Shown here in pieces: positions 1 to 11,125 of a DNA stretch of 64,000 bases (the stretch's first letter is position 1; every line of letters begins with the position of its first letter). Made by a program: the position numbers and the translations under genes. The DNA is taken from contig OZ024823.1 of the NCBI GenBank assembly GCA_964016985.1, forward strand, positions 35,817,687 to 35,881,686, in the 5' to 3' direction. The DNA is from Anodontia alba (lineage: Eukaryota > Mollusca > Bivalvia > Lucinida > Lucinidae). The notes below the pieces were generated by a model. The model did not search any database and was not told the DNA's origin. It saw only the letters and a program-made list of their open reading frames with translations.

Positions 1-221
1 GTCAAAATTTAAAGATGGAAGAGTCCATTTCAGAAACTAAGGGATGAAAGGGTTAAGAAAGAGAACTTTACACTCCAAATTCTAAATTTTACAAATTTTA
101 CTAAAATTATATGTGGTACTTTAGAAGATTTAGCTTTTGATACAAGTGGATTTATTTTTCATTTTTTATACTTATTATCTTTTTGTATGATCATATATGA
201 GGGAATATATTATCATATTCA

Positions 222-399
222 TAGCAACAGATAAGGTGCTTTTTTCATCCGAAAAATGCTGATATCTTTCTTATTCTTGACGAAAACATACGTTGTGCAT
301 ACTCATTAGAAGCACCTCTCTGAGGCGCTTCTAATGTGTACCCACAACATACTTTTCATCGAGAAATATTATGTGGATACCCACTCTTATCTGTAGCTA
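222..399. mobile_element. HA-1, core-1 hairpin MITE
   Basis: Reference copy of the commonest family. The ends read TAG-AGATAAG inward and CTTATCT-GAGCTA outward and appear to sit on a duplicated TA dinucleotide. One half carries an AAGGCGCTTTTTTC block and the other GTGGATACCCACTC. The centre is a long palindrome built on CATATGTTGTGGGTACTCAT with inner stem TTAGAAGCGCCTC. There is no coding capacity. The TA target suggests Tc1/mariner-type mobilisation (inference). In this copy the inner stem has a mismatch (cacctc against gaggcg). Confidence 0.8.
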
Positions 400-455
400 T
401 GTTCATATGGTAAGGAATATACAGAGTAAACTGTATAACTTGAATAAGTGACAGC

Positions 456-702
456 TTAACCCTAATGCGCGAGCAAAATGTAGTAACAAATGACATTCTG
501 TTTATTTATTTATTTATTTTTTTTCAGAAAAGGCTTATCATTTCATGTGAATCATCTGCTTTTATTTTTTTCAGAAAAAGGGCTGACATTTCATGGGAAT
601 AAGCTGCATGACAATGGACTCACATGAAATGTTAAGGTTAGTTTTCTAAGGAAAAAAAAAATTCAGAATGTCTGCTGAAGTTGTTATTTGCACTTTAGGG
701 AC
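456..702. mobile_element. HD-1, decayed core-3 MITE
   Basis: Starts at TTAA followed by CCCTAATGCGC and ends in a degraded GCACTTTAGGG. A partly duplicated left arm (TTTTTTTCAGAAAA twice) precedes the hairpin arm with CATTTCATG. The right terminal TTAA is lost. It is related to the cleaner copies at 22453 and 3243. Confidence 0.55.
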
Positions 703-1550
703 TGACCATTCCATTTTTTTCTTCCGCGACATGAGTCTTTCTTTTTATTCACATTTTTACAAAGGGTATTATAGCATTTACCCTGTCCTGGCTATTTTTT
801 TTTTTTTTTTTCCGGCAAAAGAGGGTCCTGGAATTTTTTTTTTTTAATAACTGCCCCCCGCCCCCCAACTCCCATCCCACATAAAAATCAAATGGTTGCT
901 CCCTTAAGGGTTAACCCTAGGTCCTACATTTCAACAATAGAACGGAAAGGAAGGCTGCCTAAGTGAAAAACAAATGTTATCCCCTGCCAAATCCCATCCT
1001 TAAAGATCAAGTGACTGTTTTACCCATCCCATTCCAATCCCATCCCCTTCTGAACTTAAGAGTTTGGTGGGTAACAGTGTACTGATCTGAAGAAGGAAAA
1101 GTTTTAGAAAGGAAAAGTTATACATGTACTTCCAAAGTTCTGTTCACTTCAGAACATATGGCAATTCATCTAGCAGTCAGAGTTATTTAGATCTAAAGTC
1201 TTTGAGACTGATTTATGAGTGACTTGGAATTCACATTACTGTAGTAAGAACATAACATATGATCAACTCTAGAAAACAAGAGACTCAGGAGTCATGTCTC
1301 ACTCACCTAAATGAAACAGCCACTGCATATCTGTCACATAACAATTTACCATTATTACAATATATCCAGCCAATGAAAAAAAAGATGGCCTTTAAAAACT
1401 GGAGGACCACTCGACATCACTGTTTTTTTTTTTGTTTTTTGTTTTTTTGTTTTTTTTTGTTTTGTTTTCCTGAGAAAACAATGCTTAATATTTAATTTAA
1501 TCACCTGCCAAGCAAAACAATTCACATACCAGTCAAGCCTTTTTTTTCTC

Positions 1551-1586
<36 letters not shown>

Positions 1587-1714
1587 CAGATGTTATTTTT
1601 TTTTTCTGTTTTTCAGTTTGTTTGTTTTTTCCTGAAGAAAAAAAACAAACAAACAAAAAAAACAAACAGGTCCCCACATCAAATTCTGATATAAATTTGA
1701 CACCATTTGCCTCA
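703..1714. other. Gene-free stretch with A/T homopolymers
   Basis: No supportable gene. It holds long T or A tracts (around 1422-1465, 1551-1576, 1597-1665), and the short open frames crossing them are homopolymer artefacts. A CCCTTAAGGGTTAACCCTAG motif at 900-919 may be a relic of a TTAA-type element end. Confidence 0.5.
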
Positions 1715-3242
1715 CAAAAAGACCTTGAAGATAAGGTCAAGGTCACCAAAATCTAATCAGCTGTAAAGCTTGTCCCAATGATGTATCCCTCCAAGTTTGA
1801 TGAAAGCCTGCCAATCTGTTCAAAGGATATCACAGACGAAATAAACTGTCCTGACTGGCACTTTGAAAACTAGAGCAAGTGACCAGAGAGTCACGAATAT
1901 CACCGGCCAGCACCATTTCTTAATTATAAAATATTTTAAAGTTAATGACAATGATATAAGGCAAAATATAGTTTACGTCAGTCTCTGAGTGACACTGATC
2001 TATCATCCCAGGTACAACTTTTCTGGAGTAAATAGTCTTCAAGACATGAAGCAAATTTGCTAGACCATAAAATATAGGCACTCACCTACATATACTTGAG
2101 AGGTTCATCTGATGGTCACACTGATCCATTATACCAACTATGATGTTAATCCATTAAATAGTCTAAAAGACATTAAGCAAAATCACTAGACCATGAAATA
2201 TAGGTCATCCTGATTTATATTTACTTTTAGGTGAAAGTTTAGGTCACACTGTATCATTATATGTAAATATAACATTTAGGTATCAAATAGTGGAAGATGT
2301 AAGACAAAATCATAGCTGGGCTATGAAATATAGGTCACATAATCCCAAAATATGACAGTAATACATTAAATTGTCTTCAAAATGTAACATAAAATCACTG
2401 GACTATGAAATATTGGTCACAGTGACCTACATTTACTTTTAGGCCAACTGTTGGATCATACTGATTCATAATCCCAAATAATGATGTTCGTACATCAAAT
2501 AACATTCAAGATATCAGGCAAAATTACTGGACCACAAAATATAGGTCAAGGTGACCTACATTTGTTATGCTGTCAATCATGGTCTCACACAGAACCAATA
2601 TTCTAAGTATCACATTTATCCATGAAGTAGTCTTCAAGATAAAAGGCAAAATTGCTGAAGCATGAAAATAAGATCACAATGACCTTGACCTTATTACACT
2701 GAATGTTGATGTAATAAACAAATCTGATGCCCATCCTTCATTAATAAGAAGTTGTTTGTATAAACAGACTGCAACATACTACTTTATTGAGGTATTAATC
2801 CATAAAATAGTCTTCAAAATATAAGACAAAAATCACTGGAGCATGAAAATATCACAATGACCTTAACCTTATTAACTGAATGTTGTGATAAACATGTCTG
2901 ACGCCCATCCTTCTTTATTAAGAGGTTGTTTGTATAAACAAACTGCAATATACTACTTTATTGGGGTGTCCTAGATTTTGACCTATAGCCCTGCCCTGTG
3001 GCATGACCCAGGAGTTCATAGATGTAGAATAGAAGAGAACCCTCCCAGGTACCCCCATACCAAATACGAAAAGTTTTTGATCAGTGGCTGCAGAGTTATA
3101 AGTAATCAAAAAACTTCAAAGTAAAACTTGGTTATAGAAAGGTTTAACAGACAGAATCACGGACGGATGGACAGATGAACAGACAAATGGAACTGATGAA
3201 AACTATATACCCTTTCGGCATATTTCGTACGCTGGGGTATAA
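1715..3242. repeat. Tandem-repeat element with hairpin tail (P1)
   Basis: From about 1950 to 2900 a unit of roughly 125 bp recurs about seven times, each with a version of AGTCTTCAAGATATAAGGCA followed by a CATGAAATATAGGTCA-like block. It is followed by a GGACGGATGGACAGATGAAC run near 3160 and ends at 3242 in a hairpin (TATACCC...GGGGTATAAT). Tandem core, GGAC-type microsatellite and terminal hairpin match the layout known for oyster pearl-type elements; membership is inferred. The leading 1715-1850 block (GACCTTGA..AAGGTCAAGG) is related to the array at 9690-10030. Confidence 0.6.
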
Positions 3243-3460
3243 TTAATCTTTGAAGTGCTAAGCAAAACTGTAGCAGATGACATTCTAAATTTATTTATTA
3301 TTATTTGTCAGAGAACCTGAGATTTGGCATTTCATGAGAATGGTCTGATAGGCAGATGATGCACATGAAATGTCAAACTTTATTTTCTCTGATAAACATA
3401 TATGTATAAAAAAAATCAGAATGTTGTCTGCTGTATTGTGATTAGCCCTTTAAGGATTAA
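3243..3460. mobile_element. HD-2, core-3 MITE
   Basis: Bounded by TTAA on both sides. Ends are TCTTTGAAGTGCTAAGC and GATTAGCCCTTTAAGGA, inverted relative to each other. The centre carries the core-3 arms (GCATTTCATGAGAATGGTCTG and its complement near 3362-3378). It abuts the hairpin tail of the preceding tandem element exactly, so the tail supplied the TTAA target. Confidence 0.65.
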
Positions 3461-3519
3461 ATCAAAGTTCTTGTTGAGTCGATATGATAATTATGGTGAC
3501 AATATAGGATATAATAGTT

Positions 3520-3650
3520 ACTTTTTTTACTTTTTTTTTTTATTTTTGTGCTAAACGCTCTCTTGTAGATACTCACTGGAATTGCCTCACTGAGATAATT
3601 CCAATGAATACCCACATGATAGGTTTTGGTGCAAAATAACAAAAATTATC
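3520..3650. mobile_element. Core-1 hairpin remnant
   Basis: GATACTCACTGGAATTGCCTCACTGAGATAATTCCAATGAATACCCAC is a decayed core-1 palindrome, read here as two arms (3557-3580 and 3584-3611). Flanking T-rich sequence hides the termini, so the family cannot be named. Confidence 0.4.
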
Positions 3651-4181
3651 TTCCAAACTCCCCTTTTAACATCGGGTTTAGATTTTTCGGCATTTATCAT
3701 ATTTTTTTTTTATCAAGAAAAATCAGTAAAAAGCAAGAAACTACTAAAACAAGATATTAAACAAAACAATCTTTCACACGAAAGAAAAAAAAAAAAAAAA
3801 GATCTTGACAGAAATAATCAATAAGAATGGACTTTCTGAAGAAGCAATTAAAGAAATAAGCAAAAACCATCAGAACTTAATCTGGATTTCCTCCAAACAT
3901 CACTTCTCTAAAAGATTGAAGCAGCTACTTAGAAACAATCGTAAGACAATTTATAGATTCTTTCTAATCATTACTACTTTCAGGAAATTAAACTTGAAGT
4001 CTAGCAACTTACAGACTGCAATTTACTGCCACTTTCTTTTTAAGTAAATTAAATCTGAAATCAAGCCTAGTTTGCCTAACAGAACTGAATTTGTTTATAT
4101 TAAAATTCCATTCTTTTCAAAAATGCTTTCAAATCTGCTGCACAGTTTCATATACCTCGGCTAGTAAAAAGTCATGCTCTT
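3651..4181. other. No recognisable gene or repeat
   Basis: AT-rich sequence with an A-run at 3783-3800. An 80-codon open frame at 3805-4047 has no family resemblance, codon signal or splice context. Confidence 0.4.
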
Positions 4182-4318
4182 TTACCCTTAGCACTCTGGG
4201 TAAAAATTTCAGCAGATGATATTCCAGAAAATAGGCTTTGACTGTCTCCTAAAGCCTATAAGAAAAATATCATCAGTTTGTAATCTGCTAAATTTACCCA
4301 GGGAGTGGTGAAGGTTAA
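4182..4318. mobile_element. HE-1, short core-3 MITE
   Basis: Left end has GCACTCTGGGTAAAAATTTC and CAGCAGATGA; right end mirrors it (CTGCTAAATTTACCCAGGGAG) and runs into TTAA. The central hairpin is collapsed to AATAGGCTTTGACTGTCTCC, so this looks like an internally deleted copy. Confidence 0.6.
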
Positions 4319-4370
4319 GCATATGGTGTTTATTTTTTTTTTCAATTTTATTTATTTAATTAATTTTTCA

Positions 4371-4864
4371 TAACTGAAACCCCGTTACAACATCAGCATT
4401 TGTTCCAAAAGATGTTGTCATTAAAATGAAACTGCTGTTGTAAAGAATCCTTAATGAGGAGAAGGATATTTCCTCATAGAACATATGTTTTGAATATTTG
4501 TTAGAATTACCTCACAGAGGAGATTCTAACAAATATCCAAAACCTTTTTCTTGAAGTATTAAATACAATGTTCTGGCATAATTTCTGACTAACCATGGTC
4601 CTGCTGAATGTGGATATGCTCTGCCTTTGCAAACAGTGTAGATCTGCACTGTTTGTTATTTAGTATGTGAATTTGTATCAACAACCAAAATCAAGCAATC
4701 TGACTGGCTGACAATTAGAAGTGGGCATGGCATCTTAATTTATTCATCATGACAAGGGTTAACTATCACTGCTTGAGCAAAGGTTTCGTGCCAGTCAAAT
4801 CAAATTACCATTACAATGAATTTTGTCACTGTATTGAGGGTTGTTATAAAGAGGATTGACTGTA
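4371..4864. mobile_element. HJ-1, core-1 MITE with nested HB
   Basis: Ends (AACCCCGTTACAACATCAGC and its counterpart GTTATAAAGAGGATTGACTG) lie next to TA dinucleotides, and the copies at 49939 and 50527 share them. The centre is a core-1 hairpin (GTTAGAATTACCTC / GAGGAGATTCTAAC, 4500-4531). An HB element at 4589-4762 interrupts the right half; the uninterrupted sequence can be read from HJ-2. Confidence 0.7.
4589..4762 (+). mobile_element. HB-1, TTAA core-2 MITE
   Basis: Starts CTAA-CCATGGTCCTGCTGAA and ends CATGACAAGGG-TTAA. The central hairpin is deleted to AGTGTAGATCTGCACTGTTTG, leaving only the outer stem. Inserted in HJ-1; the left TTAA has mutated to CTAA. Confidence 0.75.
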
Positions 4865-4979
4865 TCAGGTGATATTTCAAAACATTTTCCTTATTTTTTC
4901 AATACTGGTACATGTATATTAAACATTTCATTTAAACTCAATCTGGCAATATCAACTGACAGCAAACGAACAGCATTTG

Positions 4980-5075
4980 TTTTCTCATTTTCCCACAAAA
5001 TAGGTTAGACATGTCATGCAAATTGTCTCCTTAGAGGAGAATTTGCATAAAATGTCAGAACCTTATTTTTATCCT
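4980..5075. mobile_element. Core-3 hairpin remnant (HE-like)
   Basis: Arms CATGTCATGCAAATTGTCTCC and GGAGAATTTGCATAAAATG face each other with CTTAGA between them. The terminal parts are not recognisable. Confidence 0.45.
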
Positions 5076-5558
5076 GGACAAGATATCAGAAGGACAAAGT
5101 GAAAACCCTGCCCCCACCTCCTACCCACCACATCACCCTACTTAATAAATAGTAGGGGTTAAAAACTGTTTCACAGACAAACGGGACAAAAGGTCATACA
5201 GTAATGTTAAAAAATGCAAATTTATACCTTCTGAATAAAGAAACTGCAAATTTATACTTTTTGAATAAAGTGCAAGCAAGAAATGCTTTCTGACAGATGT
5301 CCAAGACAGTGAAATACCAATTATGTACATCAAAGAAACCTAACAGTTTGTAATGTAGGGCATTTTACCACTTAGCATGCCATGTAAAAATTGCAGCAAA
5401 TAGCACTTTAAAAGCCCAGCCCTGAAAAAAGCTCTGAATAGCATGAGCGCAAGCAAAACTTGACAAAAAGCAAAACAAATTTGTGACATAGAAGTCCATG
5501 GACCTTCACATCTCACCTGCCAAAAAAGTGTCAAAGAAACTGGCCAAACCCGTAGGAG

Positions 5559-5735
5559 TTGTCAAGGAGGAGTACTTGGCGATAATTTTGGGATATTTTT
5601 TCTTACTTTCCATAAAAACATATGTTGTGGTACTCATTAGAAGTGCCTCACTGAGGCACTTCTAATGAGTATCCACAACATATGTTTTTATGGAGAAATA
5701 GAGAAAATTATCCCAGATTCAATACTCTTGCTTAA
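5559..5735. mobile_element. HA2-1, core-1 MITE with GGAGGAGTA ends
   Basis: A core-1 palindrome with perfectly paired inner stem (GAAGTGCCTCACTGAGGCACTTC), but with ends CAAGGAGGAGTACTTGGCGA and a decayed complement instead of GATAAG ends. The right side ends at TTAA (5732-5735). Sister copies are at 12252 and 31786. Confidence 0.7.
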
Positions 5736-5775
5736 CACTTTTGCACTCTGAAATTTATTATTATCTGTCTTGCAG

Positions 5776-6100
5776 CAGTTTTCATTCTGACCGTTCCAGG
5801 GCCGTTCTTCTGTTGCAGATCTTCGTTGTTTGTGTGTCTGTGGATTCATATGTGGCATTTGTGTTGTCCTTATTTGTTCCTCATCTCTCCTTCTTTTGGT
5901 GCCTCAGGAGGCCTGTGCTTCGTAATTGTGTCATTTTTTGGGTATCTTCACTTTTTTTGCTGTCATTGAAGGGAGGACAAAGACGGTATAAAACAAAAAC
6001 TCTGAAAGCTAACACTGTACCAGGAAGTGAGAGAGCTAAAACAGGAAAAACTCTACAACAAGCTTTTAAGATAAGTCCATTTGAAAACAGTAGCTAATCA
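5776..6100 (+). other. Candidate plus-strand exon, function unknown
   Basis: A pyrimidine-rich tract ending CTGTCTTGCAG precedes this interval and GTAAGTAC follows it, so both splice signals are good on the plus strand. The longest frame through it (118 codons from an ATG at 5741 to TAA at 6095) is strongly hydrophobic in its first half (about residues 20-77), then basic (GGQRRYKTKTLKAN). The stop lies three bases before the donor and the length is not a multiple of three, so it may be untranslated, part of a non-coding RNA, or a repeat. I do not recognise the protein. The longest open frame of this part of the window is here, which is why it is listed. Confidence 0.3.
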
Positions 6101-6404
6101 GTAAGTACTCACCATTGCCAACATATGGGGAAAAATCTACCAAAAATCAAACAAAAAAATTTGAAATTATACTTTTTTCAACTCATTTGTATAATTTCAG
6201 GGAGACTGAATACATGTAATGACAATATTTTACCGACAAGTGACAATTTACATATTTGTACACCAATGCAGTCAGTGTCAGTGTCAGACCTTCAAGGAAC
6301 AAATTTTTGCAGAGCACTGAAAAAATGACAAAACTGCTTCAAATGGTTTCAGAACTGATACAGGAACGGTACTTTCATACAATAAAAAAATCTATTGGGA
6401 TAAA

Positions 6405-6650
6405 TCGAGGGTTGAGCGCAAGACTATGGTAACTCAAACATATTTTTGAAACCCTTGTTTAGGGGCAACTTGGACCCCTTTGTAAACAATGCAAATTTAG
6501 GTGCCATTGCTCATACGAGCAATGGCACCTAAATTTTCATTGTTTACAGAAAGAAATGTTGTAATCTTCATAACGCCTTCATGGTGAGGAGATTAGGTTT
6601 GGGGGAAAAACAACCATCTGACTTACGCCAGTCTTGCGCTCAACCCTCGA
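6405..6650 (+). mobile_element. HG-1, 245 bp MITE
   Basis: Inverted ends TCGAGGGTTGAGCGCAAGAC / GTCTTGCGCTCAACCCTCGA with a central perfect stem around GGTGCCATTGCTC-ATAC-GAGCAATGGCACC, flanked by GTAAACAATG / CATTGTTTAC. Copies at 8110 and 18140 are almost identical in sequence and length, indicating recent activity. TA dinucleotides flank the cleaner copies. Confidence 0.85.
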
Positions 6651-6743
6651 AATATGCTTCAGCTAACAGATCAATTGCAGTAGAACATGGCATCTGATCA
6701 TGGCATGTTTGCTCATCTAGCAGCTTTTAGATGCATCAGCTTA

Positions 6744-6956
6744 TAGCAGACTGGCTCCAGTCTCCAGTGACTAAATATTAATTCTTAAAATCCCATTTGA
6801 TAATGCACTAACATCAAACCAAAATAATATCATAACTACAAAGGCTGTCACCAGTGACCAGCCTTAATAGTCATAATATAATTTTGTTTTTATTTTAGTG
6901 GATCAAACAGGATTATAAAAATAAATATTTAGTCACTGGAGACTGGAGCCAGTCTA
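6744..6956. mobile_element. HH-1, MITE with GACTGGCTCCAGTC ends
   Basis: Terminal inverted repeats of about 25 bp (AGACTGGCTCCAGTCTCC and complement). A second inverted pair (AAAATAATATCAT / ATAATATAATTTT) surrounds CCAGTGACCAGCC. TA flanks the right end. One other copy at 8594. Confidence 0.75.
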
Positions 6957-7642
6957 CCACTGATAGTAAAATGGATTTTCAAAATTTAGCAGAAGTATGG
7001 TAGGGAGTTAAAAGAGTCCCAATGTAAATATTGTATATACTTCCAAAACCTGAAAAAAACAAACAAAAAAAACAGACATTTTTAAGGCTGCTTTCACATA
7101 AATCTTAAATCGCAGAGGAAAAGGCTTTTTACTATCAAGTCTACGAGCTGTCAGCCCATTTCTCCATGACTAGATAAAATCTTTTTAAAAGATGGTTTTC
7201 TAAATTACTGAAGAAAAAAAGAGTGGAACCACATGGCAAAAATGCGAAGACTAAAATGAAAGGTCAAATGGGTGTTCTTTTGCTTTAAGATTAAATGGCT
7301 GTGTGTGAACAGTTTTGTTAGTCTTCAATTTTAAAAACATGAATATTAAAAAAACTTAAAAGAAATTTTCTGTAGGAAAATATAATTTCTACTTGACTTC
7401 TGAGAGATGTAGCTACTTGGCACAGTAGTACCTAAAACATGTCTGTAAGATTACATCAATCAATGTTTTTACACAGGTAGTTTAAGATCCTATTTATTAC
7501 TTTAATTATAGAAAGGCATGTTAATTAACAGTAAGGAATTAACTACATGCTGTGTTTATTTCACATTTCTAATTCATAGACTCCAGCAATTACCATTTTG
7601 TCATTCTCTGTGTAATAGAAGGCAAGTTTTAGAGGCATATCA
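6957..7642. other. No recognisable gene or repeat
   Basis: Moderately AT-rich single-copy-looking sequence. Short frames here lack any supporting context. A (A)nC(A)n stretch lies at 7050-7075. Confidence 0.4.
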
Positions 7643-7820
7643 TAGCTTTAGACAAGATTTTTTTTCTACGATATATTCCTTATTTTTTGCCACAAAAACA
7701 TATGTTGTCGGTACTCATTAGAAGTGCCTCACTGAGGCACTTCTAATGAGTACTCACAACATATATTTTGATGAAAAAATAAGAAAAGTATTTATCTGAA
7801 TACCCTTTTATCAAAAGCTA
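7643..7820. mobile_element. HA-2, core-1 MITE
   Basis: TA-flanked ends TAGCTTTAGACAAG and TATCAAAAGCTA. Core palindrome ACATATGTTGTCGGTACTC with perfectly paired inner stem GAAGTGCCTC / GAGGCACTTC at 7721-7745. Confidence 0.8.
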
Positions 7821-8109
7821 TTTATATGAACCAAAGTTTTATTTATGGTATACAAAGTATTATGAGCATAATTCGAGAAAAGAATGATATCCAGTAGATA
7901 TTTTTTTTTCTTATTTGTCAATGAAAACATTAATTTGTGGCCCTTGTGGAAACTCTTTTAGAATCCAAAGTATTCTCATGGAGATATGGGCCATACTGAG
8001 TGTAAATGTGTCCTTGAGTATAGGCAAAATACTTAGATACACATTCTCATTGTATTATTGGGGGGCTTTGCTCTCTTTGATATGTTCTACAATATCTAAT
8101 GACCATATA

Positions 8110-8354
8110 TCGAGGGTTGAGCGCAAGACTATAGTAACTCAAACATATTTTTGAAACCCTTGTTTAGGGGCAACTTGGACCCCTTTGTAAACAATGCAAA
8201 TTTAGGTGCCATTGCTCATACGAGCAATGGCACCTAAATTTTCATTGTTTACAGAAAGAAATGTTGTAATCTTCATAACGCCTTCATGGTGAGGAGATTA
8301 GGTTTGGGGAAAAACAACCATCTGACTTACGCTAGTCTTGCGCGCAACCCTCAA
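8110..8354 (+). mobile_element. HG-2, 245 bp MITE
   Basis: Same orientation as HG-1 and very nearly the same sequence over the whole length. The right end has CAACCCTCAA instead of CAACCCTCGA. Flanked by TA (ACCATA on the left, TATATG on the right). Confidence 0.85.
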
Positions 8355-8593
8355 TATATGACCCTCACCGGACTGTGTGGATGCAAAAGCTGATCTGGGT
8401 CTTTGCCTTTCACATATGCTTGAAGACATGTTTTTCACTTCAATGGTTGGCCCATAAAGGAGGGACAGATGCATCAATGAATTGTTAAACATCTCTTTCG
8501 ACAATTATTTAGTTATACTGAGAAAATTGAAAAGTGATACTGACAGGCTCCATGCAACTAAAGGCTACAAAGCCATGAGCTGAATCTTGTCTC

Positions 8594-8812
8594 TAGACTG
8601 GCTCCAGTCTCCGGTGATTAAATATTTTTTTCTTATAATCCTGTTTGATAATCCACTAAAATACAACCAAAATAATATCATGACTATATTAAGGCTGGTG
8701 ACTACAGTGATCAACCTTTAAAGTCATGATATTTTGCTGGTACTTAATATATTTTCAAACAGGATTAAAATGATAAAATTATTTAGAGTCACTGGAGACT
8801 GGAGCCAGTCTA
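8594..8812. mobile_element. HH-2, MITE with GACTGGCTCCAGTC ends
   Basis: Bounded by TA on both sides (TCTA-GACTGG, CCAGTC-TATCC). Internal CAAAATAATATCATGAC matches HH-1. Terminal repeats are nearly perfect over 20 bp. HG and HH lie next to each other in the same order twice (6405/6744 and 8110/8594). Confidence 0.8.
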
Positions 8813-9029
8813 TCCTGTTTACAGTGGAATCTGAACAATCTGAACTTGCAAGTGTGAGTGCTAAGCACAATTTTGCAGATAGAGGACAAGTATCAATACA
8901 CACAGGTTGAAAGAAATAACTTTCTGTCGTTAAAAAAATATTCCATAAGCAAAGATCCTAACCAAGCTGCACAGATACACATGGTTCTCAGGGATTTTTA
9001 TTGTTCATAGACCAGTTCATTTCTTACCA

Positions 9030-9206
9030 TGTTTACCTTACTAAAATCTGGACAAGTTAGTCTGGCTACCTGTGCTGGTTAATGTGTCCAAAAAGTGCAG
9101 GCTGAATGGCAGAGTAGACCCTGATCAAACTACTCCTTTAGAAGCAGTTTGATCTGAGTCTACACTGTTTATTCAAACACGTGTGAGAATACTGAGGGTA
9201 AATACA
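9030..9206. mobile_element. HC-1, core-2 MITE (TA type)
   Basis: Decayed ends (TTTACCTTACTAAAATCTGG and AATACTGAGGGTAAATAC). Core: GTAGACCCTGATCAAACTAC... paired with ...GCAGTTTGATCTGAGTCTAC, followed by ACTGTTTATTC. The left terminal part has lost the CCCTAAATATT motif. Confidence 0.6.
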
Positions 9207-9431
9207 GCACTTCCTCATACGTAATCAAGGAGACAAGAGCCAATATCCCAATAACAAATGATTACGAGGCAAGAAATTGGCAATTATTCACAGAATACAA
9301 AAAATAAAAGCTGCGATATCTGTAAAATATAAGACAGCAATTTGGCAACTAGTACAAACCACTTTTCTGAAACTAGTCTGACGTCAATTCCATAATAACC
9401 ATTAGCCATCTGGTGGCAAAACTTATAAAGT

Positions 9432-10195
9432 TACTGTAGTTATCCTAAATACTTGGACAGATATGTGTGAACAAACAGTGTAGACCCTGATCAAACTGCT
9501 CCAAAAGGAGAAGTTTGATCAGGGTCTGCACTGTTTGCTGTTCAGCAAGCACGTTTTGCACATATTATCAGGTAATTAAATGGGCTTGCTGAGATGGTAG
9601 GTAGGTGATGATGACTACTTAACTAAACATCAACCCTTAAATGTCATTTGCCTCCAAACAGTTTAATATTGAAATGGTTATAATAACAAGTAATAGTGTT
9701 TTCTGAGAAAACAGACGTCCACCAACCTTGAATTTTCAGTTTTTCTACTGCTGTGACCTTGAAAATTAGGTCAAGGTCACCAAAATCTAAGCACTTCTTT
9801 GTAATGTCCCATAATGTTACCATATTCATGAAAATTTTGTGAAGTCCAAACATTGGTTCAAAAGATATTTAGACAAAAAAGTGTCACAGAATTTTCAGTT
9901 TTTTCTACTGCTGTGACCTTGAAAATTAGGTCAAAGTCATCAAAATCTAATCTGTTCTTTGTTATGACCCAATTATATATCCATGCAAATTTGGTAAGAA
10001 TCCAACCACTTGTTCACAAGATATTGTGCAGACAAGACAATGGGATGGCAATGCCAATGCTGCACGCCAATGGGATCTGCACCAAAAACAATATGTTCCC
10101 CTCACCTGAGGTTGGGGTACATAATAATGGTGAAGTTGTAGGACAAGTATGGTAATTAGTTAAGGTGTCTGAATACTTAGGATAATTACTGTTTT
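9432..10195. mobile_element. HC-2, core-2 MITE interrupted by tandem element
   Basis: Left end TTATCCTAAATACTTGGACA, right end TGTCTGAATACTTAGGATAA. Core hairpin GATCAAACTGCTCC / GGAGAAGTTTGATC with outer stem ACAGTGTAGACC. About 520 bp of unrelated tandem-repeat element (about 9605-10130) splits the right part, since GGACAAGTATGGTAATTAGT reappears just before the right terminus. Confidence 0.65.
9605..10130. repeat. 159 bp tandem repeat element (P2), nested in HC-2
   Basis: Two copies of a block starting GAATTTTCAGTTTTTCTACT lie 159 bp apart (9730 and 9889), each carrying CTGTGACCTTGAAAATTAGG and a CAAAAGATAT-like end. The tail has GCAATGCCAATGCTGCACGC and a hairpin CCCCTCACCTGAGGTTGGGG before TACATAAT. 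The repeat period and tail match the other arrays with GGGG-CATAAT-like ends. Confidence 0.6.
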
Positions 10196-10818
10196 ATTAT
10201 TTTTTCCAGAGAAACTGCATTTGATATTCAATTCAAACTGTCTCCAAGGCAACCAACAGGACCTAGCATTTCTAAAGAAACAATCCGAATGAAATGAATT
10301 CTTATTGATTGATTGACTGAATTAAGAAATGTATTATTTTATTTTTTTTATTATTTTTTATTTATTTATTTTTTTTTTTTTAAAAAGAGAAATGTATTCT
10401 TATTTTTTTAGTGAACTGCTAATATTTGAATTCAGCAGGTTAAGGAGAACTAAAAAGTTCCAGAGAAGAAAAACAAGACCATAACAATGCATTAAAGATA
10501 GGTGGGTGATTAACTGCGAAAACAAAACTGCTGTTAGTGTTAATATTATAACCAGTAGCTGAAGTGACTGAGAGGTTACCATAGGGGCCACACAATACGA
10601 AAACGTGTCTTCGGGAATAATAATAATGCTGTCAGCAAAGCCCCAGATCAGTCTGTTCATCTGCACAGTCTAATCAGGGCCTTCACTGTCTGCTAAAAGA
10701 ATCATTGGATACCGTTGAATGCAAGAATGGAGAGCAAAGACCTGGATGATACTTTGTGCATGTGCAGGTGATCTGAATCTGCACATTTTGCGCATGTCCG
10801 AAGGCACTTTTTCACCTG
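10196..10818. other. No gene; T-rich low complexity
   Basis: A (TTTA)n/T tract at 10334-10383. The piece at 10630-10675 (CCCAGATCAGTC...CTAATCAGGGCC) resembles scattered fragments at 29560 and 52970 and may be an old core-2-like repeat. An 88-codon minus frame at 10400-10666 has no supporting feature. Confidence 0.4.
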
Positions 10819-11060
10819 GCCCCCGAGGTTATAAAACTTTTTTTCATACTCAACTCAGCTTAGCATGAAATTTTCTCTGCTAATAAATATGAAAATGCCA
10901 ACAATAGTTGGCATTTTCATATTTATTTGCAGAGAAATTTTCATGCTCAGCTATGTTTAGCAAGAAAGAATTTGCAATTATAAGTAATTTGAGATTTATT
11001 AGCAGGACAAATTTCATGCTCAGCTGAGGAGCATGAAAAAAGTTTTATAACCTTGGGGTT
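10819..11060 (+). mobile_element. HI-1, MITE with CCCC-AGGTTATAAA ends
   Basis: Ends GGCCCCGAGGTTATAAAAC and GTTTTATAACCTTGGGG are inverted. Central hairpin ATATGAAAATGCCAACAATAG / TTGGCATTTTCATAT within TCTCTGCTAATAA / TTTGCAGAGA. The motif CAGCTGAGCATGAAA occurs several times as subterminal repeats. An inverted copy lies at 18897. Confidence 0.8.
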
Positions 11061-11125
11061 CTATGATTGTGAATTTTACCATCACAGCTCATGGTTCTTA
11101 TGTATCTGAAGCTTTGCTTCTTGCT

